From Gnetum montanum (taxonomy: Eukaryota > Streptophyta > Gnetopsida > Gnetales > Gnetaceae), in NCBI GenBank assembly GCA_015680685.1, contig MNCI01002997.1, positions 1-53,083 of the forward strand: a stretch of 53,083 nt of DNA. Reading direction: 5' to 3'. The notes beneath the pieces were generated by a model that was not told the DNA's origin, did not search any database, and worked only from the letters and a program-made list of their open reading frames with translations. Below are positions 21,656 through 32,249 of the stretch, one piece after another (the first letter of the stretch is position 1; each line of letters begins with the position of its first letter). A program made the translations under genes and the position numbers.

Positions 21656-22422
21656 ATGAAATGAGTTTCTTAATCTAAATACAAAGAGAGAGAAAAGCTT
21701 TAAATTGTCCCTGAAAGTGCTGGACAAGCCTATAATGATGGAGATAGGGTCATGGGGATAATGGTTGTAATTACAATTTGACAACTATTTCATAATCATT
21801 TCAACTAATAATTATGTACCCTAGATAGGCTGCATTGTCATCAAGACCTATCACATCAATTGCAAGTAGATGGGCTAAAGCTTGCCCATACTTGAGTCTA
21901 AAAACATGGTCTGCCTATCTGCCTGTGATAAAGTTTCTGATCACCAGAGTAATGTATCGTTTGAACCAAAAAAATTATTTGATATTCTTCTATTGTTCAT
22001 GCTCACAAAGTTGTACAGTGCTTCATTGCCCTTTCTTTATAGTTTATAATTAAGAACAGAAATTTACTTTCCACTTTTCAGATAAAAAACTGTACCGTAA
22101 AGACGTTATCCAGAGACACCATGCTCTCTTTGCAGGGGAATAAATACAGTGTAGCAGCTAAAGTACTTAGACGTTACCCGTAAATCCAGTCCTAAGAAGA
22201 AAGAATAAGACTTGATGCTAAAGATGAATAAATAGATTTTAGCTACTTATCGGGAGTTCTGCGAGTTCTCTCGGGTGAATCTTCTCTTGTGTGGGGCCTA
22301 AATTATTTCACTGGTGTCCAAACACCAGTCGATTTGATATTCCTGTCCAACTCAACGGCTGTTTCCTAAAGTTATTCAGAGGTTTTCAACTGACATACGA
22401 AGGAAGTAGAACAAGTACATAC
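21656..22422 (-). other. DCC1 intron segment, no exon found
   Basis: This lies between L1 copy 2 and the donor site of DCC1 exon 2 (GT at 22422-22421, sequence AG|GTATGT). I looked for the expected short terminal DCC1 exon, a stretch ending in a basic KYTRR-like motif and an acidic tail, and found none here. Confidence 0.55.
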
Positions 22423-24051
22423 CTAACATAAGGCTCCAAATCCTCCCAATTCCACCGTTTTCTCTTTTTAAAAAGTGCTGCAAAGCGGTCTGCAGGATTT
22501 GCAGGTAAAGTTGACACACTAAATGGTCGGACCCAAATGTCAGCACCAATTTGCTCACAAAGAGCTTCACCTTTGAGCATTTTCTTGGTTGGGTGCAATT
22601 CACTGCAGGGCAGAGACTGGCTCCATGCCTCCATAAAATCGTCAAGTTTCCATTTTCCCGAATTTAACAGCTGCTTTGCATACCTCAAGCACAACAACCT
22701 CTCGTCCAAGCAAAACACTTGTTCTTCTTTAGTTTCCCCAGTGTCTGCTGCCTGTGATCCAATGTTTTTTCCATACATCTGCAGACAGTGCTCCACAATC
22801 TTTCTTGGGTAGCCATGTGTTCCCAAAACAGTTACAGCATCAGCAGCCCTGAGAGCCCTAATGTCCCAGCCATGTTGCACAGAACTCAGAACCATTAAAT
22901 CCAGCAAACTGCCCATGTATTTGTCATCCACTATTCTCCAAAACCCCTCCATCTCCACAGCTTGAAGATGTGCCAATCCCTCTCTGAGTTCCCCCTCACT
23001 TGCCTGGATTTGATTAAGCAGGTCTTTAAAACTGTAGAGGCCCTCATGCCCGTAAACGTAGTCTTCTTCCTCATCTTCTCTGAGAGGCCTCTTTCCCACA
23101 AGGGTTTTAAGCTTGTCTAGCCTCGGGGCAATCTGAACCAGTTCCATGTGTCCAGAAGCCATTATGGTTGTTGCAGAACATGAACTTCCGGAATTTGTGA
23201 AATCAGGCACTTGTTCAGGTCCCTGCTCAGGTGGAGGAGGAAACAGAAATACAGAATTTGAAGTGGCCACAAACTTGATGGCAAATGTCTTCGAAGATGT
23301 GCACAGAACTGCTTCTTCATCACTGCTGCTGCCTCTGATTGTTACTCTGCACAACTCCAATGAAATTGAAAAATGAAATGACACCATCAAAAAGCAATGC
23401 CTTATCTATAAATTAAATTGCCTCCTATGATTGTCACTTGTAAAAAAGAAGAAACCCAACTGAGATTGGACAAACATATCAAAGCCATCCAAAGAAACGA
23501 TCCAATTCTATTGCGTGAATCAAAGATGACCCTCTGAAGATCCACTGCATAAAACGATAGAAAATAACACGGCATATTGAAAATGAGAAAAGACGATCCA
23601 CCATGAAAATGATGATGCAGCTACCACTGCTAATAAAAACACTAGGATTTTAACACGGCGAGGATATTTACCCACCCTCCAGTCCGTTTTAAGTTTTAAC
23701 GCAAAAATTACCCTTCCAAAGTTGAGCTATTATAATCATGTTAACTCGTTGATTACGTTAACAGGCCCATGCTTGATGGGAGCAATTGAATTTCAAGAAC
23801 AAGTTGTATTGTTCTAGCGGAAACTAAGACAGAACGCAGGCAGGCAGGCAGGCATTGGAATCATACCGCTGGTTGAGAATTTGATGGAGTATAGCATCAT
23901 CCACTTCAAGCAATTTAATATCGTCGCGAGCTTGACAGAAGGTGTCTGCGTACTTAATGCTCATACAGCAGCCTGGATTCAGACCCACTAAACCCTGCGC
24001 CCCTAACTCGCATGTATAAGAAGGCACATTTTCCTGCCGCATCTCCGCCAT
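22423..24051 (-). CDS. DCC1: Sister chromatid cohesion protein DCC1, exons 1-2
   Basis: DCC1 joins CTF8 and CTF18 in the Ctf18-RFC clamp loader, which handles PCNA at replication forks and supports sister-chromatid cohesion in the nucleus. Exon 1 is 24051-23867 and exon 2 is 23346-22423. The intron between (520 bp) has GT at 23866-23865 and AG at 23348-23347, and splits an Arg codon (CG|A) so that LNQ-R-VTIRG reads through. Family segments include LLEVDDAILHQILNQR, AVLCTSSKTFAIKFV, MELVQIAPRLDKLKTL, VEMEGFWRIVDDKYM, HGYPRKIVEHCLQMYG and WVRPFSVSTLP, ending at NWEDLEPYVR. Exon 2 has no stops. About 370 residues are present; the family has roughly 30 more, encoded by a final exon not seen. The start at 24051 (MAEMRQ, GCCATGG context) is preferred over an in-frame ATG at 24096. 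Confidence 0.93.
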
Positions 24052-24096
24052 GGCTCTTCCTTCCCAGAATAAACATGCCAATGCCAATTTCATCAT

Positions 24097-24131
24097 CTTA
24101 TATTTTCTGGCCCAGCAGGGTTTCGCGCCAA
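24097..24131 (-). promoter_or_regulatory. DCC1 promoter motifs: E2F site, Site II, TATA-like
   Basis: On the minus strand TTGGCGCGAAA (24131-24121) is a textbook E2F/DP site. TGGGCC (24114-24109) is the Site II motif bound by TCP factors in plant proliferation genes. AAAATATAAG (about 24106-24097) could act as a TATA box. The three lie within 35 bp, ending about 45 bp upstream of the preferred ATG at 24051. They fit S-phase expression of a replication-fork gene. If the TATA-like box is used, transcription would start near 24070 and the 24096 ATG would be excluded. Confidence 0.6.
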
Positions 24132-24414
24132 CGGCTGTTCAAACTTCCGTTTGGTTTTTTGGGTACCCAGTAAAAAACCTTAGGCTTTTATTTATTTAAA
24201 AATTAAAAATAAATATAAAACAGGATTTACATCGGCATGATAAAAAATAAAGATTTCCCAGATACCTAAAGTAGGATTTTGAACCAGAGGTAAAATCAGA
24301 GGGGAAGATCTTGGGGTCATGAATGTTTAAATAGAATTAAGGAAGAGAGCATTCCAACTCAATTTAGTGTTGAATAGATAATGACAAGATATAATATCTA
24401 GATAACATAAGATA
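24132..24414. other. DCC1 upstream region, no further gene
   Basis: AT-rich DNA upstream of DCC1 with no clear further motif, up to the SINE-like repeat. Confidence 0.4.
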
Positions 24415-24570
24415 GGGACTAATATTTGGAGTGATGGTGAAGTACTTGTTTTTCAAGTCGTAAGACTTGGGTTCAAGCTTGGAAATAGTCACTCAAAAGA
24501 GGTTAAGCTTTCACTCCTCCACCACCCTCCCAAGAACCACCTTGGCAAAATGAGGATCAAGCCCCTTGGT
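24415..24570 (+). mobile_element. Dispersed SINE-like repeat, copy 2
   Basis: Homologous to 15165-15345. The head contains GTGATGGTGAAGTACTTG (A-box-like), a small hairpin ACTTG-TTTTT-CAAGT where a tRNA anticodon arm would be, and GGGTTCAAGCTT (B-box-like). The body (ACTCAAAAGAGGTTAAGC, then AAAATGAGGATCAAGCC) is shared with copy 1 and partly with the tandem repeat that follows. Confidence 0.5.
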
Positions 24571-24625
24571 GATGATCCTTTTTTTATAATATATAACAAA
24601 ATTAGGCTTTCACTCATCCACCATC

Positions 24626-24899
24626 CTCCCCTTGGCAAGATGAGCATTAAGCCTTTAGGTAATGATCCTTTTTTTTTATAATATCTAGATAACAAAGTAT
24701 GAACCAAGTGTGGATTGTTGAACTCAAAGGGAGGGAGGGTTGATAAAAATACCATCCTCCCAAGACCGACCTTGGCAAGATGAGCATTAAGCCTTTAGGT
24801 AATGATCCTTTTATTTTATTTTATTTTATAATATCTAGATAACAAAGCATGAACCAAGTGTGGATTGTTGAACTCAAAGGGAGGGAGGGTTGATAAAAT
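24626..24899. repeat. Tandem duplication of SINE-body-related unit
   Basis: CTTGGCAAGATGAGCATTAA ... TAATATCTAGATAACAAAG ... GGGAGGGAGGGTTGATAAA occurs at about 24632-24749 and again at about 24771-24899, with almost no difference apart from the T/A-rich run in the middle. GATGAGCATTAAGCC also matches the SINE-like body just upstream, so the array seems to have grown from a SINE 3' region. Confidence 0.8.
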
Positions 24900-25507
24900 A
24901 CCAAAAACAAAATTAAATGTTGGCAAACAAATAGAACTTAAACATAATGGAACACACTCACCAATATGTGTGGTCAAGGTTTCCATTTTAGTTTCAAATC
25001 AAGAAAAAAGCGCTTAAGAATACCACAATGCTAGATCCTCAAATGCTACACTATGTGCAATGCAATGATGATGAAATCTCCAAGTTTAGTATCCCTTAAG
25101 ACTTCCAAGAATCTCTCAAAGCCAAGATCAATGATGCTCTCATACGACACATCGAAACCCCCTCACAACAAAGTAATAAAATACTTAGCAATCCCTTAGA
25201 ATTCATCAAGGCAAAAACCCATTAGGGTATCAATGTAGATGTTGAAATTTTTCCTTAGAAAAACCCAAAGCTCCTTAAAGCAAGCAAGCAATAAACAAAG
25301 TGTTTTAGAGATGGTCTTTGAATTTGATCTACACAATAGGTACAAATGCTAAGGCAAGAATAAATTAATAAGTTCTAAAAACAAAGAAATGCTAATATGA
25401 GATTGCAAATCAATAGAGTATAAGCATTTCAAACCTTGGAAAGAAATATGTAGCTATATTAGAGGGTTTTGGAATCCAAAATTTTTTTTATTATTATTAT
25501 TTTCCAC
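24900..25507. other. AT-rich DNA, no gene seen
   Basis: No coherent coding frame, RNA or repeat partner was recognised. An ATT run lies near 25488-25502. Confidence 0.4.
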
Positions 25508-25880
25508 CTATCAATTGGCTAGACTTTATCACAGAAAACAAATAACTATCATCATAACATTGGATTAAGAGATGAACTTTTTTCATGGGAATTATTATAG
25601 GCATGTGTTGGCTAGACTTTGTCATGGAAAATAAATAATTATCAACATAACATTGGGTGAAGAGATAAACCTTTTCATGGAAATTATTATAGGTATGTAT
25701 TGGCTTAGACTTTATCATAGAAAATAAATATGTATCACCATAATACTAGTCCAAGAGATTAACTTTTCACAAAAACTATTATATGTATATATTAGTTATA
25801 CTTTGTTATGAAAAATAATAGTTATCGTCATATGTTGGATTAATAGATAAACTTTTTCACAAAAATTATTATGAGAGAAT
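25508..25880. repeat. Tandem repeat, about 92-93 bp, four units
   Basis: Units start at TTGGCTAGACTTTATCA (25515), TTGGCTAGACTTTGTCA (25608), TTGGCTTAGACTTTATCA (25700) and TTAGTTATACTTTGTTA (25792). Each continues with GAAAATAAATA, ATCACCATAAYA and AGAGATAAACTTTTTCA. Divergence rises toward the right-hand unit. AT-rich and non-coding. Confidence 0.85.
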
Positions 25881-26034
25881 GTACATTGTAGATATATATC
25901 ATAAATACATAGCTAAACTAGTTTAACAATATTTACCCTTAAGACATATAATCCAATTAGAACTTTATAACTTAGTATTGTCTACTAGAATTGAACCCAT
26001 AACTTGGAGTTTCCAAATGAAGAGTCTTACCACT
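25881..26034 (-). mobile_element. SINE, 3' part, split by LTR element
   Basis: On the minus strand, starting at the LTR border: AGTGGTAAGACTCTTCATTT, a hairpin TTTGGA-AAC-TCCAAG, then GGGTTCAATTC (B box). This is a tRNA-like head that starts in the middle of the A box. The missing beginning (GGTGTTAGTAT) lies at the far end of the LTR element (45698-45730). The SINE was therefore cut by that insertion, with AGTGG as target duplication. The lower end of the body is not defined. Confidence 0.6.
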
Positions 26035-26880
26035 TAATGAGCAACAAGTAGTCCCTACACCCAACCATACGAATCACAAGTGTTGCACTATTGATCCAGT
26101 TGAATTCTGTGGACTTAGCTCCTAAATGCATTGATGGCCAAAGATAGTGACTTAGAGACATGATCGTTGTCTTCTTGGCTTTACCTGTGGAAGTTCACTT
26201 GTATGGTTAAGTATAAGCCAAAGCACGTGATTTTTATGTATATTATATATTTTATTTGATTTAGTCTAAGTGTGAAACAAAGGTAATTAATTGTGAATTA
26301 ACTAATTAACTGTCTAATGCCTTTATCTAACTACCCTAACATAAGCATCTGGGCCCACCTTTCGTGCACATCTTGAACACATTATAAATGCTATTGAGTT
26401 ACCAAGTGTTAGGCTACTAGGCAAACCAAGTGATAACATTGTTGGGATTACCAAGTGTTAATGGTATGTTCAAGGTGATCATACTTATGTGTGATTATTA
26501 AGTGAATTAATTAACTAAGAATGTGAAGGAAAAATGGAAAGTAATAAAGTGCATAAATGAAAACATTAAACTATTCTTAAGTGCTGCAAGGAAATCCAAG
26601 AATCTCATCTTTATTGCCAACATGTCAAAGTGTTTAGGTACATTGATGTTCACATAAGAATTCATACAATTCTTGAAGTCCTATTGTGAGCACTCAGAAA
26701 ATATTCTATTTTTGAAAAAATAAAATTGCAAGAACTTGGCTACTCTATTGACTTAATGTGCCATAAATGCAATGTGTGCACACATTTATATAGACAAGAC
26801 TAGACACTGCATCAACACATCTAACCATGCATCAATGGGGATGCATCGATGTAGCCATACATAAAAATTTTCACATGCAA
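26035..26880 (-). repeat. 3' LTR of outer Athila-like element
   Basis: Matches 44891-45690 along most of its length: GAGCAACAAGTAGTCCCTAC, GTGGACTTAGCTCCTAAATG, ATCTCATCTTTATTG and CTAACCATGCATC. The inner end is unclear; similarity fades after GCATCGATGTAGCC (about 26860) and no polypurine tract follows. The border is approximate. Confidence 0.75.
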
Positions 26881-28370
26881 AAACCAAGGATATAAAAAGA
26901 GTTTTCCAACAAAATTAGGATTCAAAGGAAGCTAGAAAAATGTAGATTAAGGACAAATCATTGAAGATGACATAGAATGTGTTGGGAAAGGGGATGTAGG
27001 TGGAGATTAAACATTAAGGATTGTAAAAATTGGATGTTTCGTGGTGGAAAACAATGGGTTTGAAAGCAAAACAGCTAAGGGATAGAAAATTTAACCATTG
27101 AAGCCAAGAAGTATGCAAGTGGATCATTTCCATAGCAGGCTCATGTCCTTAATGTCCTTGCATGCCCTCATACCAAGGAGTATGCAAGTGGGTCTTTCCC
27201 ATAGTAGGCTCATGTCCTTAATGTCCTTACATGCCCTCATACCAAGAAGGTTGTGGGCCCCAAGGATGATTAATGGCTATGGATTGTTAAAATCCAATCA
27301 CCCAAGATACCACCAAAGAATTGAAACACATCCAAATGAACACATTGATGAAGCATGACAATAGGCAGTGAGATGACAAATGGATTGTAGTGATGAGGAG
27401 AGAGAGGATGGAATGGTGTTTGTTATTCCGATCACATGAAGTCCTTGTGGAGTTTTTGATTAAGATGATCTTGGAAACATCACATCCTTAGTTGGAATCA
27501 ATACCATCCACTTTCAATGGCTTTGCATTGACACATTGAGACCATTCAATCCCCTAGAGCTCATGAACACCCGCAAAGATCACCCATCATTCCAAATAGA
27601 GAAGAAACAAGAAGTAGGAAGTGAAGAGAGCCTTAGTTAGAGGGATGCCTTCAAGAATGGGTAACATGTCTTTCTAGGCCCATAAGTAGTGCTTGTAGTA
27701 CATTATTTGTCTAAGGGATGTACTTTGAATTTCCATCTTTTTTTTCATGGAAACCACACCATGCAAAGACATTACTTCCTATTATTGGTCAAAAATAGGA
27801 ATGGTGAGGAATTGATGAGAATACCCACAGAACTCTAGATGGTAGGCAAGTACAAAAGGTGTCAAATTCCCTTGAAGCCATACCCTTGCCAATTCCACTT
27901 GATTCTTTCCAAGTCTTGGGAGCACCACAGTCATGAATTCATTCTAAGTTGTTATTTAGAAAGGACCCCATGCTTCCAAAACAAGAGAAACACAGTGAAG
28001 TTTTTAGTGGAATGGGTGAATGTTGTGGGCTCATTGCCTAGTACCATATGAAAACCAATGTGCCATTAGTCAATGCCAAAATTTAACGATGAAATCTAAT
28101 CATTAAGTAATCAATTTATTGATAGAATTTAATTAACCATCATTAATCAGTAGTGGTGTTTGACAACAAAGTTTTGATGGTAATAAACAAGAAAAAGACA
28201 TGTAAGAAAATTCAAATAAAGAAAAAATATAAAAAAAGGTAAAAAATATTCAAGAAAATAGAAATTATAAGAAAAATAATGTAAAACAAAAATTTTGAAA
28301 AACTAAGGAGCCACATGTAGCATGTTAGCCTCAATAGCTATCTCCCCTACAACTAAATTGCAAGGGAGAA
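26881..28370 (-). other. Outer element: non-coding DNA before 3' LTR
   Basis: Between the integrase end and the 3' LTR there is about 1.5 kb without recognisable genes, like the 2 kb in the nested element. It holds a 69-bp tandem duplication at 27105-27242 (GTATGCAAGTGG ... CTCATGTCCTTAATGTCC ... CATGCCCTCATACCAAG). No envelope-like frame is visible. Confidence 0.55.
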
Positions 28371-28372
28371 AT

Positions 28373-29310
28373 CTAAAAGATTAAGTGTGCTTGGCCATTA
28401 GTTGAGGCATTATTCCCACTATTTGTTCTTATCTCTAGGGAAGGTTTAAGTTGTTGGATGTTGATAAATATTCTCTTATTTGGGCTGTCAAGATGATATA
28501 TCATTAATGCCCCAAATGGAAAAGTTTCATATATGATGTAAGGATCCTCCCATAGCATTTGGAATTTAGTATGTTGAGGTACATGTATGGGGTTTTAGCA
28601 AAGCATCTTATCTCTAAGTTGAAACTATACTTTCTATATTCTAAGGTCATGACATTGTTTTTTATGTGCCTTGTGCACTTCATTCAATGAAAAGGCCACT
28701 AATCTATTCTTGTCTAGCATGTTGAGATTCATTAGTCTTCCTCTTTGGGCTAGACTTAGGTCCATGTCAAGGTCACAAGTCGTTGAAGGTGTCTGGAGCT
28801 CAGCTTGGATGGGAAGAGTTGAAAGTTTCTCATACACTAACTCATAGGAAGAATAACTAATAGGAAACTTCCACATTGAATGATAAGCCCAAAGAGCATC
28901 GTTGAGTTTATTGCTCCAATCCTTCCTATATTTACTAACTATACATGTTAGTATTTTGGTAATTTCCCTATTTGTGACCTTAGCTTGGTTATTGGCTTAG
29001 GGGTGGTATGGAGTTGTTAATTTATGTTCAAGTGTTGCATGAGCTTTCGAAAAGTGGCACTAGTAAAGTATGTTCCATTATTTGAAATCAGTGCCTGTTG
29101 CATACCAAACCTATTTACAATATTTTGTTGTACAAACCGTGTTGCCATAAAGGATGAATAGTCAGTGACAACAACAGATTCAACCCATTTTGTACAATAT
29201 TCAATAGCCACAATGATGTAGGCATTTCTATTTGACATAGGATTGATGGACCCCATGAAATCAATACCCCAAAGATCAAAAGGCTACAGTGGTTGGATCC
29301 ACTGTTAAGA
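28373..29310 (-). pseudogene. Outer element integrase
   Basis: The minus strand reads MGSINPMSNRNAYIIVAIEY, then CTKWVE (29256-29180), ALISNNGTYFTSATFRKLMQ (about 29090) and a C-terminal part with FPISYSSYELVYEKLSTLPI and LDMDLSLAQRGRLMNLNMLD (28870-28680). These match the integrase core; SNNG replaces the usual SDNG, so the second catalytic Asp is mutated. The nested element's INT has the same order. It would join element DNA to the host genome. Confidence 0.8.
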
Positions 29311-29759
29311 TCCTTTCATGCGTGTGGTCATCCCTCCATCACATTGACATCTATCATAGGAATGGAAGAAGTCATGTGCATCCTTGAAGATTTTTGGTCA
29401 ATAATAATTTCCATGAGAATCTTGATGGTTATCCTCCTCCCATCATAGTGGCCCTCACGAGGGCCTTTGTGTGTATCCTAGAGGACTCAAAGTTGATTGA
29501 CATCAGGGACACATCATCATACCAAGCTATTTGCATAACTCTTGTAGAGATTATCTTTGATTTTTTCATAAAGTGTTTGGCTTGATGAAGAAACTATTAT
29601 TACTTCTTATGGTCCCACACCTATGGCATCTCTTGTGTAAGTAGATAGAAGAGAATGTGCTCTTAGCAAGTTGTTTCTTTTGGATTTTGAGAATTAATAA
29701 CACCGTCAAAGAGGAGTTCATTAGGAAATTGATAAGATAGTAGGCTCTCTTCCTCTTTG

Positions 29760-30115
29760 TTGTCCCATCTCAACTGAGACAAGTGATCAACCGCCAAGAA
29801 CTAAGACAAGTGATCAGCCACCACATTCTTGGCCCATTTTCAATCAACCATTGTTAAGTCAAACTCTTGGAGGATCACCAGCCACTGTATGACACAGGGG
29901 CTCATCATTGACCTGTTCATTAGGAACCAAATGGAATTGTGGTCAATGTGCATAGAGACTTTGTACCCAAGCACATAGTGCCTAAATTTTTCTAATGTGT
30001 ACACCACCACCATAAGCTCCTTTTCAATGGTAGTGTAGTTGAGTTGTACATTCATAATGCTTTTGCTTACATAGTGGTTGCAATATGAATGTTTTTGATT
30101 ATCCATCTATGCTAG
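29760..30115 (-). pseudogene. Outer element RNase H
   Basis: Reads SKSIMNVQLNYTTIEKELMV, VVYTLEKFRHYVLGYKVSMH and IDHNSIWFLM, the Ty3/gypsy RNase H signature (NYxTTEKELLAVV ... KFRxYLLG ... TDHxALxxL). It degrades the RNA strand during reverse transcription. The part toward the tether (29760-29830) reads DHLSQ-like residues after frameshifts. Confidence 0.75.
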
Positions 30116-30559
30116 CATAACTCCCAAGGCATAATTCAATGCATCTATCATGATGTGAAATGCCTTGGACTAGTTTGGTACTCATAGAATTAGGGTTTCT
30201 ATGAGTTTCTACTTCAACTATTGGAATGCATTCTCACATTCCTTAGTCCAGATGAATGGTGCATCTTTCTTTGTGAGCTCCACCAATGGCTTGGAAATAT
30301 TTGATAAGTTTTCAATGAAGCACCTAGATTAACCAATGTGGTCAAGGAATGACCTCACATCTTTTATGATTTTGGTTGTTTGGTTATTCCTTGGATGACC
30401 CTTATTTTCTTTAGGTCTACCTCGATTCCTTTGTTTAAAATTTGATGCCCCAAGATAATGCCCTCTTAGACCATAAGCTGGCTCTTTTGCCAATTGAGCT
30501 GTAAGTTTATCTCCACACACCTTTGAAGCACTTACTTAAGGTAGTCTAAGGCTTTATTG

Positions 30560-31100
30560 AAGGTAGCCCCATAGGTAGAGAAGTCATCCATGAAGACTTC
30601 TACCCTGCTACCGATCTACTATTAGAAGATGCTTAGGATCAAATGTTGAAATGTGATGGGAGCATTACATATGCCAAAGGGCATCTTTCTGTATGTGAAA
30701 GTCCCCCAAGGACTTATGAACATTGTCTTGGCCTGGTCCTTTGGTGCAATATGGATTTGGTTATAGCCACTATAACCATCTAGAAAACTATAGTAACTAT
30801 GCCCCACAATGGTATCTAACACTTGGTCCATAAATGAAAATGGTAAATGATCTTTGTAAGTGGCCAAATTCTATAGCCAAAAGTCTATACAAACTCTCCA
30901 TTTTTTTCTTTCTTTGGTAGAATCATAAGTGGATGAACCCACTTACTATTTGTAATAGGGTAAATGAACCTAGCTTTAAGGAGTTGTTCAATCTCCTCCT
31001 TGTTGATTTCCTTAAGTTTTGGGTTCAAGTGTATTTGCAACCACCTCTTTGATTTGATGGAGGAGCCTATATAAATTCTATGCTTGCATATCCTATGATC
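30560..31100 (-). pseudogene. Outer element reverse transcriptase
   Basis: An 81-codon open stretch (30867-30622) reads HLPFSFMDQVLDTIVGHSYY, SFLDGYSGYNQIHIAPKDQA, FISPWGTFTYRKMPFGICNA and PITFQHLILSIF, diagnostic of Athila-lineage RT. Upstream, with stops, lie EEIEQLLKARFI-like and WVHPLMILPKK-like residues. The catalytic VEVFMDDF lies downstream, with MDD at 30591-30583. Catalytic residues persist, but stops interrupt the frame. Confidence 0.85.
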
Positions 31101-31569
31101 GATTCCTGTTAAGTCATGATATGACCAAGTGAAGGCTGTTGGCCATTTGTTTACAACTTCTAGAAACTTCTTCTTCTATGCAGGAGCAAGTGTGGCATTC
31201 ATAATGACCAGCTTGCCATTATTTAAGAAGGCATATTTCATTCTTGTTGGTAGAGCTTTTAACTCAAGGGACTCTTTCTTAAAAGGTTTAGAGATCTCCA
31301 ACTCTCCCTAATCACTTGCACTTTGCACATTAGAGAGTTGGTGATAAAGCTACTCCAACTTATCCATGCTTTCAACCTATGAATTAGTCAGGCTCTTAGT
31401 TGGTTCCATGCATATTGTTGATCCAGCCTCATTATCTATTATCAACCACTAGGTACCCTCCTATTTAGTGGTTGTTGTGTATAGGCACCTTAAATTTCTA
31501 TTGTCTCAACACATTGATTGCATACTTAAAGTGATGTGCCTTTGATGGTCCATAGTCTTTACATGCAAT

Positions 31570-31965
31570 GGCACCCTATGTTGCTATATGCAATGCATGA
31601 AACTCTTTATTCTTGATCTTTTCAAATTCATTTTCCTTGAAAATTTTCAAGGAAAGATTTTGAATGCCCAACTTGGTGTCAATAGTGCTCAACCATGCTG
31701 TACCCATGATGATAGGGAAGTTTCCTTTACAATTCTTTACATGGATCACTAGGAAATCGGTAGGATAGGACCATCCACAAATGATAGTCATAATGTCTTG
31801 CACCAATTCCAAAGAAACAATGATGGATTGGCTTTCTAGCTCTAATCTGATGTTACTCTTTTTTCAACGGAGGTAGGTTCTAGGGTTTGTACATTTCTTG
31901 TGAAATCAAGTTAACCCTAGAACCTGAATCCAAAAGAGCCTTACATGGTTCATTTCTAATGATTT
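31570..31965 (-). pseudogene. Outer element aspartic protease
   Basis: The minus strand reads NEPCKALLDSGSRVNLISQE, then MYK (about 31950-31890), with the D-S-G active site; then MELVQDIMTIICGWSYPTDF, FPIIMGTAWLSTID and LGIQNLSLKI (31812-31640). Order and motifs match retropepsins of this lineage, which process the Gag-Pol polyprotein. The nested element has D-L-G at the active site. Confidence 0.75.
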
Positions 31966-32249
31966 GCAAGTAAATAAGAGGACTCTTAAGATCAGATCTC
32001 TTCTTGGGCAGATGATCAATCTTGATCTAATATGTGATCATGTGGGTCAACATGACAGTGTGCAATTGGGGAGTGCTTTGGTTTGAAGGCTTCTTAATAG
32101 GATTTTTAGAGGTTGATGTAGCAGGGTTAACAATCATAGGTGCCTATGAGGACTTTGTGGAGTTGTTGGTTTTGAAAAATGACCTCTTGCAAGGCTTGGA
32201 TTTAGGACCACTTAGCTGAGGAGTTAGTTGTAAGTTCACTGCCCTCATA

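Noticed and set aside
22255-22290. Short minus-strand stretch ending in a stop as the terminal DCC1 exon
   Set aside because: It contains Thr-Arg and a stop but lacks the expected KYTRR-like motif and a clear acceptor site.
22376-22645. Alternative minus-strand frame across the end of DCC1 exon 2
   Set aside because: It is out of frame with the conserved DCC1 sequence and runs into the intron past the AG|GTATGT donor.
22537-23376. Plus-strand frames opposite DCC1
   Set aside because: They are antisense shadows of the conserved DCC1 exon 2 and have no family features.
24415-24480. A functional tRNA gene
   Set aside because: B-box-like and hairpin features exist, but no complete acceptor stem or cloverleaf can be formed, and the sequence is a dispersed repeat.
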